A DNA stretch of 10,023 nucleotides from Candidatus Phaeomarinibacter sp. GTDB lineage: Bacteria > Pseudomonadota > Alphaproteobacteria > CGMCC-115125. The position numbers and the translations under genes were made by a program. The DNA lies in the NCBI GenBank assembly GCA_028279995.1, contig JANQMQ010000697.1:1-10023 (forward strand). The letters are read 5' to 3'. The notes beneath the pieces are model-generated. The model ran no database searches. It was not told the DNA's origin and saw nothing but the letters and a program-made list of their open reading frames with translations. Positions 1-7,742 of the stretch are shown here, piece after piece. Numbering within the stretch: position 1 is the stretch's first letter; each line of letters opens with the position of its first letter.

Positions 1-763
1 TCTGGAGACGCGGGCTACCATCGCCAGCCATCACCACGATCCCCACCGGCAGATCAGGCGGCATCAACCCGCCATGCCCCGACGTGACGATTCTGTCACC
101 GGGCGACAGCCGTGCTTCAGGCGGCAGAAACTCGATCTTCGGGAACCGGCTGTTGTCACCCACGGCAATGGCGCGATATCCGGCAGGCTCGACACGCACC
201 GGCACGCGGCTGTTCAGGTCCGTGAGGAGCAGCACGCGCGACGCGCTGGCACCGGTGCTGACTACCCGGCCGATAAGACCCTCGTCATCAACCACCGCCT
301 GCCCGGCTTCCACTCCGGCCACTTGCGGCACATTGACGATAAAGGCATGGACAAACGGTCCACCGCTGTCACCGATGATCTTGCCGGTCGCGTACTGGAT
401 TGTCGGCTCGACAGTGACGTCCAGCAATGCCTCAAACCGCGCCACACGCCGCTCAAGCGAAAGTGCCTGTTGGCGCCACGCCTTGAGCTCTTCGTTCTCA
501 GCACGAAGGCGGCCGTTCTCTTCAAACACGTAAGCGTATTCGTCGGTGGAAGCGATGAAGTTGCGTACCGCCGCAACCGGACGCGAAGCCAGTTCAAGCA
601 GCGGGGCGGACAGGTCGGTCATGACCTGGCGAGTGCGGTCCACAAGATAGCTTTCCGCCCGGCCAACCAGCAGGACAGACGCGAGCGTCAGCGTCACCGC
701 CAGCGACAGCCGATACGATGACACTCGAAACGGAAGCTTGACCCTGTTGGTCGGTTCCCTCAC
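1..763 (-). CDS. mreC: Rod shape-determining protein MreC (partial, C-terminus off the left edge)
   Basis: MreC is a bitopic inner-membrane protein whose periplasmic part scaffolds the elongasome (MreB, MreD, RodA, PBP2). Translating the minus strand from GTG at 763 gives 254 codons without a stop. A short basic N-terminus (VREPTNRVKL) is followed by one membrane segment at about residues 18-34. A Glu/Arg/Leu-rich coiled coil covers about 60-105 (EENGRLRAENEELKAW). The first beta-barrel follows, with family-typical stretches GLIGRVVSTGASASRVLLLT and LNSRVPV, then SPGDRIVTSGHGGLMPPDLP near the window edge. I chose the GTG because no in-frame ATG lies close upstream and AGAGGG sits 8 nt before it; an upstream TTG cannot be excluded. 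It follows mreB on the same strand after a 194-bp gap, the usual mreBC order. mreD and the PBP2/RodA genes would be expected further left. The family call is firm; the start is less so. Confidence 0.92.
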   Translation of the reverse strand, partial: MREPTNRVKLPFRVSSYRLSLAVTLTLASVLLVGRAESYLVDRTRQVMTDLSAPLLELASRPVAAVRNFIASTDEYAYVFEENGRLRAENEELKAWRQQALSLERRVARFEALLDVTVEPTIQYATGKIIGDSGGPFVHAFIVNVPQVAGVEAGQAVVDDEGLIGRVVSTGASASRVLLLTDLNSRVPVRVEPAGYRAIAVGDNSRFPKIEFLPPEARLSPGDRIVTSGHGGLMPPDLPVGIVVMAGDGSPRLQ

Positions 764-823
764 TGCACACGCCCTCTCGGCAATCTGTGCACCTCCACAT
801 GATTGCCAGTCCAACTTCCCCCA

Positions 824-843
824 CCGGATGCCCCCACATCCGG
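824..843 (-). repeat. Inverted repeat in the mreC 5' leader
   Basis: CCGGATG and CATCCGG form a perfect 7-bp stem around a 6-nt loop that reads TGGGGG on the minus strand. It lies 61 nt upstream of the mreC GTG, so it would be in the 5' untranslated part of any mreB-mreC transcript. No T-run follows, so it is unlikely to be an intrinsic terminator. It could stabilise the downstream mRNA, mark a processing site, or bind a protein; nothing here decides between these. Confidence 0.45.
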
Positions 844-869
844 CTTAAGCGGCAAAGCTAATGCCCTGT

Positions 870-899
870 TATCTCAGCATTATTAACATCGACTCACAA
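870..899 (-). promoter_or_regulatory. Possible weak promoter for mreC
   Basis: On the minus strand TTGTGA (894-899) is followed after 18 nt by GAGATA (870-875), a poor match to sigma-70 boxes. Support comes mainly from its place in an AT-richer stretch of the unusually long mreB-mreC gap. Read-through from mreB could equally serve mreC. Confidence 0.2.
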
Positions 900-957
900 G
901 ACACGCCGCCACACGCAAAAACTGCCGAAAGAGCGGAAAAAGCCCACTCCCCGGCGA

Positions 958-2100
<1,143 letters not shown>

Positions 2101-3687
2101 TTATGGCGCAACCATGGCTTCAGGCGCCGTTTTCAGGCGCTTTGTCTGCAATCGGTTGAGAGCGCTCACATAAGCACGCGCACTCGCAACCAGCGTATCG
2201 GTGTCCGCCCCGCGTCCGGTGACCGACTTGCCGTCTTCTTCAAGACGAACCGACACCTCCGCCTGCGCATCAGTGCCCCCGGTCACCGCATGGACCTGAT
2301 AGAGCTGCAGATGCGCCTGATACGGCACCAACGCCTTGATGGCATTGAAGATGGCGTCCACTGGACCGTCACCATTTGCCTTGGTGGTGTGGGTTTCCCC
2401 GTCCACTTCCAGCGTCAGCGCGGCTTCCTGGGGCCCCTCGGTTCCAGCGACAACGGACAGCGAGACCACCTTGATGTTCTCGTTACCGGCAGCAACCTCG
2501 TCATCCACCAGCGCGACAATGTCTTCATCAAAGACATGCTTCTTCTTGTCCGCCAGATCCTTGAAACGCTTGAACGCATCCTGCAGCTGGTTATCGCCCA
2601 GCTCGTAGCCCAGCGTCTGCAGCTTGTCCTTGAAGGCATGGCGGCCGGAGAGCTTGCCCAGCACCAAAGACGACTTGGAGATGCCAACGCTCTCAGGCGT
2701 CATGATCTCGTAGGTCTCGGTGTTCTTCAGCATGCCGTCCTGATGAATGCCGCTTTCATGTGCGAAGGCATTCTGGCCGACGATGGCCTTGTTGTACTGC
2801 ACCGGAAACGACGTGACGCTCGACACAACCTTCGACGCGCGTGCGATCATTTCCGACTTGATGCCTGTGTCATACGGCATGACGTCCGCGCGGGTGCGCA
2901 ATGCCATCACCACTTCTTCAAGCGCTGCATTCCCTGCCCGCTCGCCCAGACCATTGATCGTGCATTCCACCTGCCGTGCGCCCGCGGCAACACCGGCCAA
3001 AGAGTTGGCGACCGCCAGCCCCAGATCATTGTGGCAGTGGGTGGAGAAGATCGCCTTGTCCGAATTGGGCACCCGCTCGCGCAGCATCGTGATGATCTCT
3101 GCGTACTCGGTCGGGACCGTATAGCCCACCGTGTCGGGAATATTGATCGTGGTGGCACCGGCCTGAATGGCGGCCTCGACGCATTTGCACAGAAAATCAC
3201 GTTCCGTACGCGTCGCGTCCTCTGCGGACCACTCGACATTGTCCACCAGATTGCGGGCGAGCGTGACACTCGCCACCACCGCATCCAGAACCTGTTCGGG
3301 TTCCATCTGCAGCTTGTGCTTCATGTGCACGGGGCTTGTGGAGATGAACGTGTGAATACGCCCACGCTCCGCCTTGCGCAGAGCCTCGCCTGCCCGTTCG
3401 ATGTCTTTTGCACCGGCGCGCGACAGGCCGCAGATGACACTGTCCTTGATGCGGCTGGCAATTTCAGACACCGCTTCAAAATCACCATTGGAGGCAATCG
3501 GGAAACCCGCCTCGATGATATCGACGCCCATGGCTTCGAGCGTTTCGGCAACCTGGATCTTTTCACCCAGATTCATCGACGCCCCCGGCGACTGCTCGCC
3601 GTCACGCAAGGTGGTGTCAAAAATGAGAACGCGGTCGGCGCTTGGAGCTGCCTGTTCGCCGCGTCGTGATTTGCTATCGGGTATCAT
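2101..3687 (-). CDS. leuA: 2-isopropylmalate synthase (LeuA, long form)
   Basis: LeuA condenses 2-oxoisovalerate with acetyl-CoA to 2-isopropylmalate, the first committed step of leucine biosynthesis, in the cytoplasm. The 528-residue product has the HMGL-like TIM barrel first: TTLRDGEQSPG (25-35, with the metal and substrate residues Arg28 and Asp29), HCHNDLGLAVANS (217-229, the metal-binding His pair), GLGERAGNAALEEV (246-259, the Gly-rich motif) and HESGIHQDG (310-318). A linker leads to the C-terminal LeuA dimer domain (about 395-515; GDGPVDAIFNAI, ADTDTLVASARAYVSALNR), the part that senses leucine for feedback inhibition in this family. The ATG at 3687 has AAGGA about 10 nt upstream. A Leu-codon leader and terminator lie just before it, indicating attenuation. 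A hairpin then mreB follow. Long length and an intact regulatory domain argue for LeuA rather than homocitrate or citramalate synthase. Confidence 0.96.
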   Translation of the reverse strand: MIPDSKSRRGEQAAPSADRVLIFDTTLRDGEQSPGASMNLGEKIQVAETLEAMGVDIIEAGFPIASNGDFEAVSEIASRIKDSVICGLSRAGAKDIERAGEALRKAERGRIHTFISTSPVHMKHKLQMEPEQVLDAVVASVTLARNLVDNVEWSAEDATRTERDFLCKCVEAAIQAGATTINIPDTVGYTVPTEYAEIITMLRERVPNSDKAIFSTHCHNDLGLAVANSLAGVAAGARQVECTINGLGERAGNAALEEVVMALRTRADVMPYDTGIKSEMIARASKVVSSVTSFPVQYNKAIVGQNAFAHESGIHQDGMLKNTETYEIMTPESVGISKSSLVLGKLSGRHAFKDKLQTLGYELGDNQLQDAFKRFKDLADKKKHVFDEDIVALVDDEVAAGNENIKVVSLSVVAGTEGPQEAALTLEVDGETHTTKANGDGPVDAIFNAIKALVPYQAHLQLYQVHAVTGGTDAQAEVSVRLEEDGKSVTGRGADTDTLVASARAYVSALNRLQTKRLKTAPEAMVAP

Positions 3688-3696
3688 GTGTCTCTA

Positions 3697-3847
3697 GTCC
3701 TTCTCGGGTCCAAAAGCACGGGATGTTCGCTCCCATGCGGTTCGAAGATGTTGCTTCGTCCCCTGAATGCCCGCCCTTCCGTGTAGTGATGAGAAGAAGG
3801 ACTGCCAGCGCTCAGGGGCTGGTAAGGAGAAGGCGCGTGCCGAGAAG
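3697..3847 (-). promoter_or_regulatory. leuA attenuator region with alternative pairings
   Basis: Between the end of the leader peptide and leuA several complementary segments can be read on the minus strand. CCCCTGA, which includes the leader stop codon (3812-3818), matches TCAGGGG (3760-3766). The leuA ribosome-site segment CCGAGAAGGAC (3697-3707) is complementary in two overlapping ways: its AGAAGGAC half to GTCCTTCT just after the leader stop (3795-3802), and its CCGAGAAG half to CTTCTCGG inside the Leu codon run (3840-3847). The last two cannot form together. Which pairing is the true antiterminator cannot be decided by eye; pyrimidine/purine tracts make some matches likely by chance. 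Confidence 0.45.
3712..3738 (-). terminator. Intrinsic terminator of the leuA attenuator
   Basis: On the minus strand GCATGGGA, loop GCGAACA and TCCCGTGC form an 8-bp stem (one G-U pair) followed directly by TTTT. It lies 73 nt after the stop codon of the Leu-rich leader peptide and 24 nt before the leuA ATG, exactly where an attenuator terminator belongs. I infer that it stops transcription when leucine is plentiful. A competing partial pairing (ATCTTCG with CGAACAT, one mismatch) would overlap it. Confidence 0.65.
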
Positions 3848-3931
3848 AAGCAGACGAGCGTAATCGCCGTCCGGGCCAAAGGCGCCGCCGGTCAATTCCG
3901 TCCCAACGATGTCAGCGCGAGCCATGCCCAT
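3812..3931 (-). CDS. Leucine leader peptide of the leuA attenuator
   Basis: This small reading frame ends ARLLLLGTRLLLTSP and then TGA. Seven of its last 14 codons are Leu (four in a row, then three). It sits about 125 bp upstream of leuA on the same strand and is followed by a terminator hairpin. In Trp, His and Leu attenuators of proteobacteria, a ribosome stalling at such codons under poor tRNA charging favours the antiterminator; the same role is inferred here. The start is uncertain: ATG at 3931 gives 39 residues, ATG at 3925 gives 37, and ATG at 3946 gives 44 (MDRRAM...). None has a strong Shine-Dalgarno sequence. The part before the Leu run (VGTELTGGAFGPDGDYA) is not Leu-rich and I do not recognise it. 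The open frame extends up to 4087, but that upstream part shows no coding character. Confidence 0.7.
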   Translation of the reverse strand: MGMARADIVGTELTGGAFGPDGDYARLLLLGTRLLLTSP

Positions 3932-3946
3932 TGCGCGTCTATCCAT

Positions 3947-4252
3947 TCTTCTGTCTGCCAAGCTTCGCGGGATTCTTCCACGAATGCCAAAACCACTAAT
4001 TGAAGCTAGGACTTGGGTGGTTAACGAAAAGTAACCGGACGGCCCAAACAGGACAGAAACCCTGACCAAATGACCCGACCGCGTCACTCACCCACCGCCG
4101 AAAAGCCCCGGCCCGGCGTTCGATACGCGTAAACAGCTTTTAGGCCAATCCGTGCCCAAAGGGCAACAGGCCTGAAGGCTCTATCTCTATGTTATTTCCG
4201 GCTTTTCAAGCGCTTAGGCAGCATTCGGACGATCCAAGGCCCGAACTGCCCC
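3947..4252 (-). other. Non-coding region between the LysR gene and the leuA leader
   Basis: This stretch of about 306 bp holds the 3' flank of the LysR-type gene and must contain the promoter for the leuA leader transcript. I could not find a convincing pair of -35 and -10 boxes. The only clear structure is a two-part inverted repeat at 4142-4173, listed separately. No small gene with coding character is seen on either strand. Confidence 0.5.
4142..4173. repeat. Two-part inverted repeat downstream of the LysR gene
   Basis: AGGCC/GGCCT (5 bp) encloses a short internal loop and then TGCCC-AAA-GGGCA (5 bp, 3-nt loop). It lies about 80 nt after the LysR-type gene stop and has no U-tract in the minus direction. 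It may be a transcript-end structure or part of the leuA control region. Confidence 0.3.
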
Positions 4253-5248
4253 CTATTCGGCAGCGGAAACCGCAGGTTCGCTGTCATTTGCCCCCGCCGG
4301 TCCGTCGACCCTTTCATCCGGGCTGCCCTGCAAGAGGGGCTTCGTAGCCTTGGCACAATTGACGACAAAATCCATCGCGTCGCGCACCCGTCCCACATGC
4401 GCGCTGTCGTTGTGGGTCACGAGCCAGAGCTCCAACGCCCCCACATTTTCGGCGCCACTGACCCGCATCAGGAGTGGATCCTGATCGCCGACAATGCAGG
4501 GCAAGGCCGTAAGCCCCAGCCCCTGCCGGGCCGCTTCGGCCCGCACGGCAACCGCATTCGACCGCATCACCACGCTGGCACCCTGCTCCGCCCGGCTCAT
4601 CCACCAAACCGGCGCAAGCGGACTTTCAGACAGTCCGAAGCCGATGACCTGATGCCCTGCCAGCCGTCCGGGCTCCGACGGCGCACCACGCACAGCCGTA
4701 TAGGCACGGCTGGAATACAGCCCGTAGGCCATGTCACCGACCTTTCGCACGATCACATTGCCCTGGGTCGGGCGGGCAAACCGGATCGCCACGTCAATGT
4801 CCTTGAGCGAACCCGCAGGCGCACCCGCCGACGGCGCCGGGCCCGCCAGGTTGGGATCCGCGACAATCTCAAGGCGAAGCTCGGGATGGGCATCACGGAA
4901 AAGGGGCAAATGCGGCGCAAGCACGCTTGCGGCCACCACATCACCGGCAGCCACCCGCACGACAGCATCGGCCTCGCTGTCATCCGCCACAAAGTCTCGC
5001 GCCAGGGCGGATAGCCGCTGATCGACGGGCGCCAACTGGGTCAAAAGTCGCTCACCGCGAGGCGTCAGCCGATAGCCTGACCGGGAGCGGTCAAACAGGC
5101 GCGCGCCCAGCGCTTCTTCCAGCGAGGCGACCCGACGCAACACGGTGGTGGTGTTGACCTTCAGTAGCGACGAAGCCGCTGAAAGGCTCCCAGCTTCGGC
5201 AACAGCAAGGAAAAATCGCAAATCGTCCCAGTTCAATCCGGCAGACAT
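4253..5248 (-). CDS. LysR-type transcriptional regulator
   Basis: The product is a 331-residue LTTR, near the family's usual 300-330. From the ATG at 5248, residues about 6-65 form the winged helix-turn-helix (WDDLRFFLAVAEAGSLSAASSLLKV, then LEEALGARLFDRSRSGYRLTPRGERLL). The remainder is the periplasmic-binding-like effector domain (about 95-300), which in this family binds a small molecule. The C-terminus (about 305-331) is an Ala/Pro/Glu-rich tail, probably disordered. A longer frame from TTG at 5263 exists, but AGGAG at 5255-5259 lies 6 nt before ATG 5248, so I chose the ATG. Regulators of this WDDLRFF type often control a neighbouring or distant operon, and the target here is unknown. Neighbours on the same strand are purT upstream (175-bp gap) and leuA far downstream; nothing shows that it controls either. 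Confidence 0.9.
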   Translation of the reverse strand: MSAGLNWDDLRFFLAVAEAGSLSAASSLLKVNTTTVLRRVASLEEALGARLFDRSRSGYRLTPRGERLLTQLAPVDQRLSALARDFVADDSEADAVVRVAAGDVVAASVLAPHLPLFRDAHPELRLEIVADPNLAGPAPSAGAPAGSLKDIDVAIRFARPTQGNVIVRKVGDMAYGLYSSRAYTAVRGAPSEPGRLAGHQVIGFGLSESPLAPVWWMSRAEQGASVVMRSNAVAVRAEAARQGLGLTALPCIVGDQDPLLMRVSGAENVGALELWLVTHNDSAHVGRVRDAMDFVVNCAKATKPLLQGSPDERVDGPAGANDSEPAVSAAE

Positions 5249-5254
5249 GACCAA

Positions 5255-5259
5255 CTCCT
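5255..5259 (-). promoter_or_regulatory. Shine-Dalgarno site fixing the LysR gene start
   Basis: AGGAG on the minus strand lies 6 nt before ATG at 5248. It overlaps the coding frame of a longer TTG-start alternative, which argues for the ATG. Confidence 0.6.
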
Positions 5260-5325
5260 GCAAATGTCCTGTTCAGACTATGCAAGATGGAACCGAACGA
5301 AAACGCAAAAATGCGACAACAAGAC

Positions 5326-5375
5326 TGCAAAATTGCAATGTTGAACGATATGTTTCGCAGAAAAACCGCAGAAAA
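5326..5375 (-). promoter_or_regulatory. Repeats upstream of the LysR gene, possible operator
   Basis: This AT-richer region 80-130 nt upstream of the LysR start holds an inverted repeat TGCAA-AA-TTGCA (5326-5337) and a 9-bp direct repeat CGCAGAAAA at 5356-5364 and 5367-5375, set 11 bp apart, about one helical turn. LTTRs typically bind interrupted dyads (T-N11-A type) upstream of their own gene, so autoregulation is plausible, but neither repeat matches the consensus well. The right-hand repeat overlaps the T-run of the candidate purT terminator. Confidence 0.3.
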
Positions 5376-5399
5376 GCTGGTCCGATGAAGAAATCCAGC
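5372..5399 (-). terminator. Probable purT terminator
   Basis: GCTGG and CCAGC form a 5-bp stem around a 14-nt loop, followed by TTTT on the minus strand and a second T-rich stretch soon after. It starts 25 nt beyond the purT stop and separates purT from the LysR-type gene. The stem is short, so the call is tentative. Confidence 0.4.
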
Positions 5400-5423
5400 C
5401 TTACGGACAGGTCGCTGAAAGAC

Positions 5424-6620
5424 CTATATCTGAACGGGCTTTACGCAACCGGCTGCTTCTTTCGCGCGGTCACGAGCCGTTTCGACATCCTTTGCAGCCA
5501 CCACCGCAACGCCCATGCGTCGGCGCACAAAGGCTTCCGGCTTGCCGAAAAGTCTGATCTGGCTGTCGGGCACCCGCAACGCCTCATCCAGACCGTCATA
5601 CGCGATGCCCTTGGCAGCCATGCCGCCGTAGATGACGGCGCTGGCCGCGGGCTGCGCCAGCCCAGCAGATACCGGCAGACCCAGAATGGCGCGCGCATGC
5701 AATGCGAACTCACTCTGGCGTTGCGAGCTCAGTGTCACGAGACCAGTATCGTGGGGACGCGGGCTGACTTCCGAGAACCAGACCTCATTACCTTTGACGA
5801 ACAACTCGACGCCGAAGACACCGCGCCCGCCCAACCGCGACGTCACCTTGGCTGCGATCTGCTGTGCCGTCGCCAGCGCCCGCTCGGACATGGCCTGCGG
5901 CTGCCAGCTCTCAACATAGTCACCATGTTCCTGACGGTGGCCGATCGGAGCGCAGAAAGATGTCTCAATGGCCCCGCGTTCATCCAGGGACCGGACGGTG
6001 AGCAGCGTGATTTCGTAGTCAAAGTCGATACGGCCCTCGACAATCACCCGCGCTTCTTCGACCCGGCCCGCCTGCAGCGCATAGGCCCAGGCATCGGCAA
6101 CCTCTTCAGGGGTCTGCAAGAAGCTCTGCCCCTTGCCCGACGATGACATGACCGGCTTCACAAAGACCGGAAACCCGATGTCGGCGGCAGCGCGGGCCAG
6201 CTCCCTTTCGCTTGTTGCAAAGGCATAGGGAGATGTCGGCAGGCCAAGTTCCTCGGCTGCCAGACGGCGAATGCCTTCGCGGTTCATGGTGAGCTGCGCG
6301 GCTTCAGCAGTCGGAATGACCTCCGCAACACCTTCGGACGCAATAGCGGCAAGCTCGCTCGTCGCGATGGCTTCAATCTCGGGCACGATAATGTGCGGCC
6401 GTTCCGCCTGAACGACGCGCCTGATCTCATTGCCATTGGTCATGTCGACGACGTGGGAACGATGAGCCACATGCATGGCCGGCGCACCCTCATAGCGGTC
6501 CACGGCAATGACTTCAGCACCGAAGCGCTGAAGCTCGATCACCACTTCCTTGCCCAGCTCACCGGACCCCAGCAGCATGATACGGGTTGCAGACGAAGAA
6601 AGCGGCGTACCAATGCGCAT
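5424..6620 (-). CDS. purT: Formate-dependent phosphoribosylglycinamide formyltransferase (PurT)
   Basis: PurT makes formyl-GAR from GAR, formate and ATP in the third step of purine synthesis, independent of folate. The 398-residue product follows the known E. coli protein closely along its length as I recall it. Shared stretches include [15 protein letters not shown] (12-26, GAR-binding N-domain), VPEIEAIAT (79-87), [21 protein letters not shown] (110-130), [14 protein letters not shown] (154-167, ATP-grasp lysine and flexible loop) and [12 protein letters not shown] (282-293). Glu272 and Glu284 have the spacing of the E. coli Mg-binding pair (267 and 279). The ATG at 6620 has GAGG 6 nt upstream. 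It starts 24 bp after the end of the SDR reading frame on the same strand, so the two may be cotranscribed. Loss of the PurN route cannot be judged from this window. Confidence 0.97.
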   Translation of the reverse strand: MRIGTPLSSSATRIMLLGSGELGKEVVIELQRFGAEVIAVDRYEGAPAMHVAHRSHVVDMTNGNEIRRVVQAERPHIIVPEIEAIATSELAAIASEGVAEVIPTAEAAQLTMNREGIRRLAAEELGLPTSPYAFATSERELARAAADIGFPVFVKPVMSSSGKGQSFLQTPEEVADAWAYALQAGRVEEARVIVEGRIDFDYEITLLTVRSLDERGAIETSFCAPIGHRQEHGDYVESWQPQAMSERALATAQQIAAKVTSRLGGRGVFGVELFVKGNEVWFSEVSPRPHDTGLVTLSSQRQSEFALHARAILGLPVSAGLAQPAASAVIYGGMAAKGIAYDGLDEALRVPDSQIRLFGKPEAFVRRRMGVAVVAAKDVETARDRAKEAAGCVKPVQI

Positions 6621-6644
6621 GCGGGGCCTCGTTGGGGGAAGGGA

Positions 6645-7616
6645 TCAGGCGAACTGTTCTCCTACCATTTCTTCCGACTTAGTCCAAAGGGCCGCAGCGG
6701 TTTTCGCGTCCTGCGCGTGGGGCAGAACGCCACCGCGAATTTCCTTCATCCGCTCAACCGTTACCTGCTCCGACTTGTGGCAATCCTCGCAGTAGTAGCC
6801 ACCCTCGCCCTCAAGCTCAGGTGCAGTCGCACACCAGGCGGCGGTTGCCCCGCCCTGCTCAACCGTCTTGAAGCCAGGATGCACTTCACCCTTCTCATTG
6901 ACCCAGCCAAGCACCTTGAACTCTTCCGGGTCCATGTCCCTCTGAAGCCCGGTCATGATGCCACCGGGATGAACGGAGAAAGCCCGAATGCCACGGCCTT
7001 TGAAGCGGCTGTCCAGCTCCAACGCAAACAACGCATTGGCTGTCTTGGCGCGCCCATAGGCTGTTCATTTCTCGTACTCGGTTGTTTCGAAATTCGGGTC
7101 ATCAAGGCTCACATCAGAAATCCGATGGCCTGTCGACGACAGCGCAACGACACGCGCACCACCATCGGCGGCACCCTTCTCAAGTGCCGGCAGCAGATGA
7201 CCGAACAGGACGAAGTGGCCAAGATGATTGGTGCCGAACTGACTCTCAAAGCCCTGCGCCGTCTTGCGATGGGGTGTCGCCATGATGCCCGCATTGTTGA
7301 TCAGCATATGCAGCGGCTTGCCGGTGGCCACAAAGGCATCCGCGTAGGCCCGCACGCTGTCCAGATCCCCAAGATCAAGGGCCCCGGTTTCCACATTGCT
7401 GTTGCCGGTGGATGACTTGATGTCCTCTACGACGCCTGCAAGCTTGTCCGGGCTGCGCCCCGGGATGACCACATGGGCGCCAGCACCCGCCAAGGCACGC
7501 GCCGTTTCAACCCCCAGACCGGAAGACGCGCCGGTCACGATGGCAACCTTGCCCGAGAGATCGAGCCCCTCCACCACGTCTGCGGCTGTAGACCGCATTC
7601 CAAATTCCCGCGCCAT
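6645..7616 (-). pseudogene. Short-chain dehydrogenase/reductase interrupted by one in-frame TGA
   Basis: The frame encodes an SDR of the retinol dehydrogenase/WWOX-like type, 323 residues if read through. Seen in order: the Rossmann motif VTGASSGLG (27-35), NNAG (107-110), the catalytic Ser in ALSSTGH (158-164), YGRAK (187-191, the YxxxK pair), then HPGGIMTGLQ and GYYCEDC near the C-terminus. Codon 184 (7065-7067) is TGA; relatives of this type usually have Trp there (...YxKWxAYGxxK), so a TGG to TGA change fits. The shorter product (183 residues, 7065-7616) would lack Tyr and Lys of the active site. The rest (6645-7064) stays in the same frame without further damage, so the event is recent, a sequencing error, or suppressed. 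The ATG at 7616 has GGGAGAGAG close upstream. Divergent from the hydrolase gene and 24 bp upstream of purT. Substrate unknown. Confidence 0.85.
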
Positions 7617-7696
7617 ACGTCTCTCTCCCTTTTAGCGTTTCGCCCTGCTATCTTTCGACGGATCGCCGTAGCGCTCCGGTCTGATGTCAGCCAAAC

Positions 7697-7711
7697 ATGA
7701 CCCATGGTCAT
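7697..7711. promoter_or_regulatory. 15-bp inverted repeat in the divergent promoter region, candidate operator
   Basis: ATGACC-CAT-GGTCAT has two perfect 6-bp arms and a 3-bp spacer. It sits in the 126-bp region between the divergent SDR and hydrolase genes, overlapping the -10 of a possible SDR promoter and the -35 area for the hydrolase gene. A dimeric repressor could control both directions from it. No regulator gene is adjacent. Confidence 0.4.
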
Positions 7712-7736
7712 TTAATTACATGCTAGGCTATTTCAA
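7710..7736 (-). promoter_or_regulatory. Possible promoter of the SDR gene
   Basis: On the minus strand TTGAAA (7731-7736, five of six matches to the -35 consensus) is followed after 15 nt by TTAAAT (7710-7715, four of six). The spacing is short. Transcription would begin within or just after the inverted repeat at 7697-7711, about 85 nt before the SDR start. Confidence 0.3.
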
Positions 7737-7742
7737 CCATCC

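Larger units (their letters stand above)
764..957 (-). other. mreB-mreC intergenic region
   Basis: This gap of 194 bp has no credible gene. It is long for an mreBC operon. Next to mreC it holds a perfect inverted repeat at 824-843, and in the middle an AT-richer stretch that could be a promoter (870-899), both listed separately. After the mreB stop the minus strand has short T-runs (around 931-936 and 916-920), but I found no stem longer than about 3 bp before them, so I do not call a terminator. Confidence 0.5.

Noticed and set aside
594..839. An 81-codon minus-strand frame overlapping the mreC start in another frame
   Set aside because: MreC is read in a different frame through the same bases with clear membrane and coiled-coil features; the alternative has no coding character.
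910..957. Possible terminator right after mreB
   Set aside because: T-runs are present, but the only stems before them are about 3 bp.
3947..4087. N-terminal extension of the leuA leader frame to 91 codons
   Set aside because: The upstream part has no ribosome site and no protein-like pattern; only the Leu-rich end has a clear purpose.
5145..6146. A 333-codon plus-strand frame opposite purT and the LysR gene start
   Set aside because: Antisense shadow of purT; it crosses the AT-rich intergenic region without any start signal or domain.
6645..7067. Separate second gene for the C-terminal SDR fragment, starting at TTG 7031
   Set aside because: It is in the same frame as the upstream part, lacks its own ribosome site and the Rossmann motif, and completes a single SDR when TGA is read as Trp.
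6393..7415. A 340-codon plus-strand frame opposite the SDR gene and the purT start
   Set aside because: The minus strand encodes clear SDR and PurT motifs here; the plus frame has no recognisable feature.
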